Shown: positions 5,129 to 8,838 of the stretch, in pieces
Layout of the letters: each line of letters begins with the position of its first letter
Numbering within the stretch: the first letter of the stretch is position 1
Origin: an archaeon
GTDB lineage: Archaea > Thermoproteota > Bathyarchaeia > TCS64
DNA: 8,838 nt
Assembly (NCBI GenBank): GCA_020444005.1
Contig: JAHLLU010000068.1
Span: 1 to 8,838 of the forward strand
Direction: 5' to 3'
Position numbers and translations under genes: made by a program
Notes under the pieces: generated by a model
The model's input: the letters and a program-made list of their open reading frames with translations, nothing else
The model's database searches: none
Told to the model about the DNA's origin: nothing

Positions 5129-5977
5129 ATGTCAGAGAAAGGAGTATTATCCAAGTTTTGGATAACTGAACTAACCAGACCCGCATTCGAGGACTGGCTT
5201 GAAAACGAGGAAAACCCAGTAGTAGTAATCGGGATCGGCAGCATCGAGCAACATGGACCCCACCTACCCTTGGGCATGGACTCACTAGCAGTAAAAGCCC
5301 GCATCCACAAAGTAGCATCAAGAACAAACAGCGTCTGCGTACACCCATGCTGGCCCGGCTACAGCCCCCACCATATGGGATTCGCTGGAACCATCACCTT
5401 CAGTTGGGAGACCCTGATGGGAGTCCTCATGGACACCATAGGAAGCCTAGCATATCATGGAGTCAAACGATTCGTGTTAATGAACGGACACGGAGGAAAC
5501 ACAGCCACCATGAACCTAGTGGCGCAGACAGCAAAACGAGAGTTTGATGTAATGATCGCGGTACCAAGCGGACCCAGCGGCACAGAATTAGCAAAAACAC
5601 AGAAAGAACGTCAACAACGATATTGGGACGTACACAGTGGCACCAATGAGACAGGCACTGCACAAGCGCTTTTCCCTGAGCTATTGGAAATGTGGAGACT
5701 ACCAGAGGACTGGAAACCCAGTAATAACATGACCAAGGAGCTAAAAGAGATGCGTAACCCTGACCGAGATGACTGGGAGGTTGTTTCACAGGTTTTCGGT
5801 GCATGCGCCGAGCCGGATACAGATGATTTCACTACTGATGGAGTCTATGGCTGGGATAGCCCCCTTGACGCTGACCCTAAGGAGGCTGCGGCTAGGATCG
5901 AGGAACAAGTTGAGTTCATAGCAGATTTTATCAGACGCTGGAAGAAGATACCGACTCCTCCCGCTTTTGATGTCTAA
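5129..5977 (+). CDS. Creatininase-superfamily metal-dependent amidohydrolase
   Basis: A 282-residue enzyme of the creatininase/MftE/ArfB superfamily, cytosolic and expected to hold two divalent metals. The first signature GSIEQHGPHLPLGMD (37-51) gives E40, H42 and D51; YSPHHMGFAGTITFS (78-92) is the conserved H-x-x-F-x-G-T block; NGHGGN (119-124) gives H121; HSGTNETG (169-176) gives H169 and E174. True creatininase carries H-x-E in the NGH segment, whereas this protein has NGHGGN, as in formamidopyrimidine deformylase (ArfB) and many uncharacterised members, so the substrate is probably not creatinine. Length is above the ~230-260 typical of ArfB, with extra sequence around 190-245. ArfB, a step in archaeal riboflavin/F420 synthesis, is possible but unsupported by neighbours. 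Own TATA box; no Shine-Dalgarno sequence. Confidence 0.9.
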   Translation: MSEKGVLSKFWITELTRPAFEDWLENEENPVVVIGIGSIEQHGPHLPLGMDSLAVKARIHKVASRTNSVCVHPCWPGYSPHHMGFAGTITFSWETLMGVLMDTIGSLAYHGVKRFVLMNGHGGNTATMNLVAQTAKREFDVMIAVPSGPSGTELAKTQKERQQRYWDVHSGTNETGTAQALFPELLEMWRLPEDWKPSNNMTKELKEMRNPDRDDWEVVSQVFGACAEPDTDDFTTDGVYGWDSPLDADPKEAAARIEEQVEFIADFIRRWKKIPTPPAFDV

Positions 5978-5985
5978 CCCTCACC

Positions 5986-5994
5986 TTTTTTATC
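5986..5994 (+). promoter_or_regulatory. TATA-like box of the rubrerythrin gene
   Basis: TTTTTTATC ends 29 bases before the ATG at 6023, predicting a transcript with a very short leader. It overlaps the T-rich run that also marks the end of the preceding gene, so part of it may act as that gene's U-tract terminator. Confidence 0.4.
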
Positions 5995-6022
5995 TACAAA
6001 GCCCAAATTAATCTGTTCTAAA

Positions 6023-6595
6023 ATGAATCTTAAAGGATCAAAGACAGAGAAAAATCTCCTAAAATCATTCGCAGGAGAAAGCCAAGCACGAAACAGATAC
6101 ACCTTCTTCGCAAGCGTAGCCAAGAAAGAAGGATACGTCCAGATGCAGAAGATATTTGAGGAGACAGCCGCAAACGAGAAAGAACACGCAGAAGTCTTCT
6201 TCAAATACCTACAAGGTGGCATGGTTGAGATCACAGCCGAGTACCCAGCAGGCAAGATCGGAACCACAGCAGAAAACCTACTAGCTGCAGCTGAAGGCGA
6301 GAAAGAAGAATGGGGCGTACTATACCCTGACTTCGCCAAGACCGCAAAGGAAGAGGGCTTTGATGATATCGCTGAGAGCTATACCGAGATCGCTGAGGTC
6401 GAGGAAGAGCACGAGGCAAGATACAGAAAGCTACTCGCCAACATCGAGAATGGAACTGTTTTCAAGCGTGACAAAGAAGTCAAGTGGCACTGCCTAAACT
6501 GTGGATACATACACCACGGCAAAGAGGCGCCAGAGCTATGCCCAGCATGCCAACATGCACAGGCATACTATGAGATCATGCCCGAAAACTATTAG
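6023..6595 (+). CDS. rbr: Rubrerythrin
   Basis: A 190-residue non-haem iron protein that reduces hydrogen peroxide in the cytosol of anaerobes, taking electrons through its rubredoxin-like tail. The N-terminal four-helix domain shows the di-iron ligands: E19 in GESQARNRY, E52 and H55 in NEKEH, E93 and E96 in the GEKEEW segment before YPDFA, and E127/H130 in EEEH. The C-terminal domain has C157-x2-C160 and C173-x2-C176 for a single FeS4 iron. Domain order and length match classical rubrerythrin. No redox-partner or superoxide reductase gene adjoins it in the window. It appears to be a single-gene unit ending at a palindrome shared with a convergent gene. No Shine-Dalgarno sequence is seen. Confidence 0.96.
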   Translation: MNLKGSKTEKNLLKSFAGESQARNRYTFFASVAKKEGYVQMQKIFEETAANEKEHAEVFFKYLQGGMVEITAEYPAGKIGTTAENLLAAAEGEKEEWGVLYPDFAKTAKEEGFDDIAESYTEIAEVEEEHEARYRKLLANIENGTVFKRDKEVKWHCLNCGYIHHGKEAPELCPACQHAQAYYEIMPENY

Positions 6596-6611
6596 AGGAA
6601 AATTTTCCTCT
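6594..6611. terminator. Perfect 18-bp palindrome between convergent genes
   Basis: AGAGGAAAATTTTCCTCT is perfectly self-complementary. It begins on the second base of the rubrerythrin TAG stop and ends 6 bases before the stop of the gene on the other strand. Each strand carries a TTTT core, and the plus strand continues into CATCTTTTA. A bidirectional transcription end is the simplest reading. Confidence 0.5.
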
Positions 6612-6617
6612 CATCTT

Positions 6618-7877
6618 TTATCTAGCTAGGTAACCCATCACATCAAACTGCATTTCTTTCAGTTCTTCAACCACTTTGAGGCGTTTCTGTAGCTTAGGAT
6701 CATTCTGAAGGTCTCGGACTAATGCTTCGCTGATGTAGAGTTCCTCGATTTCCTGTGTGTTTCTTATCCTGATAACTCGTGCTTCTCTTGGGTCTACGGG
6801 CCCACTGATCCTGATGGCAGTTGCTATAGCATCCCTGTCATTCGCAAGGAACGGGGGTATCTTACCTGTCTCACCGCTTCCCTGAGTCAAACAGTTGACA
6901 TATGTTTGATGGTGATCAATCTTCTCAAAGGCTCTACGTGTTATAACATCGGCTAAACCTATTCCGATTGCGTTACCATGAGTAGCCTCTGACAAGTCAA
7001 GTACAGCGATCTTCTTGATGTCAGGCGCCCTTGGATCAGACTCGTTTGGCATCCAGAAGCGACCAGTCACGTTTGTATCCATGCCTACGCCACTGATTTC
7101 TTTGCCTATCTCCTCCACTACTAGGGCGTCTATTTCCTTGAATGGAAGTCTTGGTAACAGGTCTTTCGCCTTTTCTAAGAGCTTTTTTTCCTGAGGATAG
7201 AACTCTTCAGGGTGGAGGGCGTGTACCTCGGCGGTCGTGTGGTGTGCGTTTTCGAGTACCGCTAACCCCATGATGATGTTTGTTTTCTCCGCGATTAGCT
7301 TACCTGCTTCAGGTAGTATCCTGTGGTATCCATCGTAGCGGTGCCAGTGTATCATCTCGGCTCCCTTCTGGTTACCGAGACCAATGGCTAGCATCTTGAG
7401 CATACCGGACTCTATCTCTCCTTTGAAATCGGTGTGAGGTTTGATCCGTCCAACTACAAATATTCCATCAGCGTTCAATGCAACGCTGCTCAGATAAACC
7501 TCGACCCCATCAGGCAGCTTGCCTATTATTTCCACTTCCTGACTTGCCTCGAATGGAGCACCCACGGTTTCCTCTGCTATTCCGAGACTGTGAAGCACCT
7601 CGATCTGTCCTTCTGGTGTTGCACCTCCATGACTTCCCATGGCTGGTACGATGAATGGCTCTGCTCCTAGGGCTCTTAGCTCATCGATGATGGTCTTGAG
7701 AATAACTGGTATTTTTGCTATTCCTCGGCTTCCAGCTGTTACAGCGATTCGTTGTCCGGGTTTTACCCTGTTTTTTAGTTGTTTTTCGGCTAGTTTTGTT
7801 TTGATTTCTGTTTGTAGGTCTACTACTTCAGGTTGATGAAATAACTGAGTTGCTCTTGCCATCTTTGGGAGTTGCAT
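6618..7877 (-). CDS. LarA-like protein (DUF2088, nickel-dependent lactate racemase family)
   Basis: A 419-residue member of the LarA superfamily, whose characterised enzymes racemise or epimerise 2-hydroxy acids using a nickel-pincer cofactor. It belongs to the clade with GSRGIAK (49-55), PAMGSHGGATPEGQ (78-91), RIKPHTDF (144-151), ESGMLKM (156-162) and an MIHWH segment (175-179). H148, K161, H177 and H179 are candidate catalytic or metal residues; whether they match those of true LarA needs an alignment. No cofactor-maturation genes (larB, larC, larE) are in the window. An in-frame ATG at 8012 would extend into the upstream gene with arginine/serine-rich sequence unlike the family, so I start at 7877 (MQLPKMARATQ); ATG 7862 is the alternative. 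It starts 22 bases after the PdxA-like stop, probably in one operon. Substrate unknown. Confidence 0.88.
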   Translation of the reverse strand: MQLPKMARATQLFHQPEVVDLQTEIKTKLAEKQLKNRVKPGQRIAVTAGSRGIAKIPVILKTIIDELRALGAEPFIVPAMGSHGGATPEGQIEVLHSLGIAEETVGAPFEASQEVEIIGKLPDGVEVYLSSVALNADGIFVVGRIKPHTDFKGEIESGMLKMLAIGLGNQKGAEMIHWHRYDGYHRILPEAGKLIAEKTNIIMGLAVLENAHHTTAEVHALHPEEFYPQEKKLLEKAKDLLPRLPFKEIDALVVEEIGKEISGVGMDTNVTGRFWMPNESDPRAPDIKKIAVLDLSEATHGNAIGIGLADVITRRAFEKIDHHQTYVNCLTQGSGETGKIPPFLANDRDAIATAIRISGPVDPREARVIRIRNTQEIEELYISEALVRDLQNDPKLQKRLKVVEELKEMQFDVMGYLAR

Positions 7878-7899
7878 GACTTGAAGGAGGTGGCTATGC

Positions 7900-8838
7900 T
7901 TATTGGTTTTTTCGTGTCTTCGCCATCTGGACCGCGTACTGGATGGCTTCCTTGAGGCTGTCAGGGTTTGCTGTGCCTTCTCTACGTCCTGCTTTGCCAT
8001 AGGCTGTGCCATGGTCTACAGAGGTTCTTATGAATCGTAGTCCGAGGGTGATGTTTACTCCGCTGACGCTCGCCCATTTACCCGTCTCCTCATCGTACTT
8101 CATGCCTAGGAGCTTCACTGGGATATGTCCCTGATCATGATACATGGCTACTACTATGTCGTATTGGCCTCCGGCGGCTTTCCCGAACACGGTATCGGGT
8201 GGTACTGGTCCATCAACATTCATGCCTTCTGCTCTAGCTTGTTCAATAGCTGGAGTGATTATTTTGATTTCTTCGTCCCCGAATATTCCACCGTCGCCGC
8301 TGTGGGGGTTCAGCCCAGCTACGGCTATGCGTGGGTTTTCTATTCCTAGGCTCTTGCATGCGTTTTGGGCGATCTGGATTGTGGTGTGGATTCTCTCAGT
8401 GGTTAGGTGTTTGGAGATGTCCTTGAATGGTATGTGGGTGGTTGCGTGGACTACTCTAAGGTTACCTGTGGCTAGCATCATGGCGTAGTCGCTTGTCTCT
8501 GATTTCTCGGCGAGTAGCTCGGTGTGTCCCGGGTAGTTGTAGCCGCCCATATGCATGGCTTCCTTGTTAAGTGGGGCGGTTACTATTGCGTCTACTTTTT
8601 CCGCTAGGGCTAGGTCTGCTGCCTTGATGACGTATTCTGCGCTGGCTGCTCCTGTCATTGCAGCGGGTTTTCCCATCTGTATTTTGAGGGGGTCGATGTT
8701 TTGTAGGTCTATGAGGTCGATGGTTCCCGGGTTGTATTTTGCTTGGCTTGGCTCATCGATTATATGGATTTTGAGGTCTTTTTTGGCTACTTGGATGCCC
8801 ATTTGCAGTGCGTCTTTGTCTCCGATTACCAGTGGGTT
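7900..8838 (-). CDS. PdxA-family dehydrogenase, likely PdxA2-type (5' end outside window)
   Basis: NAD-dependent 4-phospho-hydroxyacid dehydrogenase of the PdxA family, at least 312 residues. An internal ATG at 8802 is not the start: the frame stays open to the edge and the preceding residues NPLVIGDKDALQ match the family's N-terminal strand. Family blocks seen in order: APLNKEAMHMGG then YPGHTELLAE (first metal histidine), VAGLNPHSGDGGIFGDEE, PPDTVF, AMYHDQGHIPVKLLG (second histidine set), GVNITLGL, and IRTSVDHGTAYGKAG (third histidine). PdxA oxidises 4-phosphohydroxythreonine in B6 synthesis; the PdxA2 group oxidises D-threonate or D-erythronate 4-phosphate. The HDQGHIPVK form, and most archaea making PLP by the PdxS/PdxT route instead, favour PdxA2. 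The expected DUF1537 kinase would lie upstream, outside the window. Followed by the LarA-like gene. Confidence 0.9.
   Translation of the reverse strand, partial: NPLVIGDKDALQMGIQVAKKDLKIHIIDEPSQAKYNPGTIDLIDLQNIDPLKIQMGKPAAMTGAASAEYVIKAADLALAEKVDAIVTAPLNKEAMHMGGYNYPGHTELLAEKSETSDYAMMLATGNLRVVHATTHIPFKDISKHLTTERIHTTIQIAQNACKSLGIENPRIAVAGLNPHSGDGGIFGDEEIKIITPAIEQARAEGMNVDGPVPPDTVFGKAAGGQYDIVVAMYHDQGHIPVKLLGMKYDEETGKWASVSGVNITLGLRFIRTSVDHGTAYGKAGRREGTANPDSLKEAIQYAVQMAKTRKNQ

Noticed and set aside
7884..7898. Strong plus-strand Shine-Dalgarno AAGGAGGTG followed by an ATG at 7896; equally, an anti-Shine-Dalgarno CACCTCCTT on the minus-strand mRNA just before the LarA-like gene
   Set aside because: The plus-strand frame closes after about 19 codons inside the antisense of a real gene. 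The minus-strand match to the 16S rRNA tail has no known role and could be chance.
7878..8012. N-terminal extension of the LarA-like protein to the ATG at 8012
   Set aside because: It overlaps the 3' end of the PdxA-like gene by about 110 bases and encodes low-complexity Arg/Ser/Thr-rich sequence unlike the family. Starts at 7877 or 7862 fit better.
1..8838. Defence, phage, transposon or CRISPR content
   Set aside because: No spaced direct-repeat array, transposase, integrase, terminal inverted repeats with target duplication, or nuclease/helicase gene cluster. The translin homologue alone is not evidence of an RNA-guided system.

Overview
The window looks like a piece of chromosome from an anaerobic archaeon. 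The archaeal call rests on three things: a translin-family protein of the prokaryotic (mostly archaeal) type, a DUF2178 membrane protein paired with a small XRE regulator, and A/T-rich TATA-like boxes 24-27 bases ahead of several start codons with no ribosome-binding site between. Rubrerythrin fits an anaerobe or microaerophile. I cannot place the lineage from this sequence alone; a Bathyarchaeia/TACK or Asgard-like genome would fit. I see no mobile element, CRISPR array, tRNA or rRNA. The segment reads as ordinary, compact core and accessory chromosome.

Layout. 1-450 (-): the 5' end of cysteinyl-tRNA synthetase, cut by the window edge and missed by simple ORF calling, preceded by a possible 68-codon ORF whose stop overlaps the synthetase start. 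466-960 (+): a membrane-anchored protein resembling DUF4760. 961-1207: non-coding, with a G-run and weak hairpins. 1208-1831 (-): translin-family nuclease. 1832-2072: a non-coding stretch with a TATA-like box for translin and, on the plus strand, a 16-bp stem-loop. 2073-2741 (+): SerB-like HAD phosphatase, overlapping the 3' end of the next gene by 17 bp. 4355-2725 (-): a probable two-gene unit of a metallo-beta-lactamase-fold hydrolase followed by a threonine-dehydratase-like PLP enzyme.

4356-4481 is a divergent promoter region with a 14-bp direct repeat (21-bp period) and an 8-bp-arm inverted repeat. To its right lies a translationally coupled pair, a four-helix DUF2178 membrane protein and a 70-residue XRE regulator that is the obvious candidate to bind those repeats. 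Then come a creatininase-superfamily amidohydrolase with its own leaderless promoter (5129-5977), rubrerythrin (6023-6595), a perfect 18-bp palindrome between convergent genes, and on the minus strand a PdxA-family dehydrogenase (cut by the right edge) followed by a LarA-like DUF2088 protein.

Functional links. The strongest contextual inference is the PdxA-like/LarA-like pair, which suggests processing of a hydroxy acid (threonate- or erythronate-like) rather than vitamin B6 synthesis. The XRE/DUF2178 pair looks like a self-regulated membrane-linked control module. Nothing here is clearly a new defence or mobile system. The observations most worth checking are the structured leader at 1951-2040 and the repeat operator at 4422-4466.
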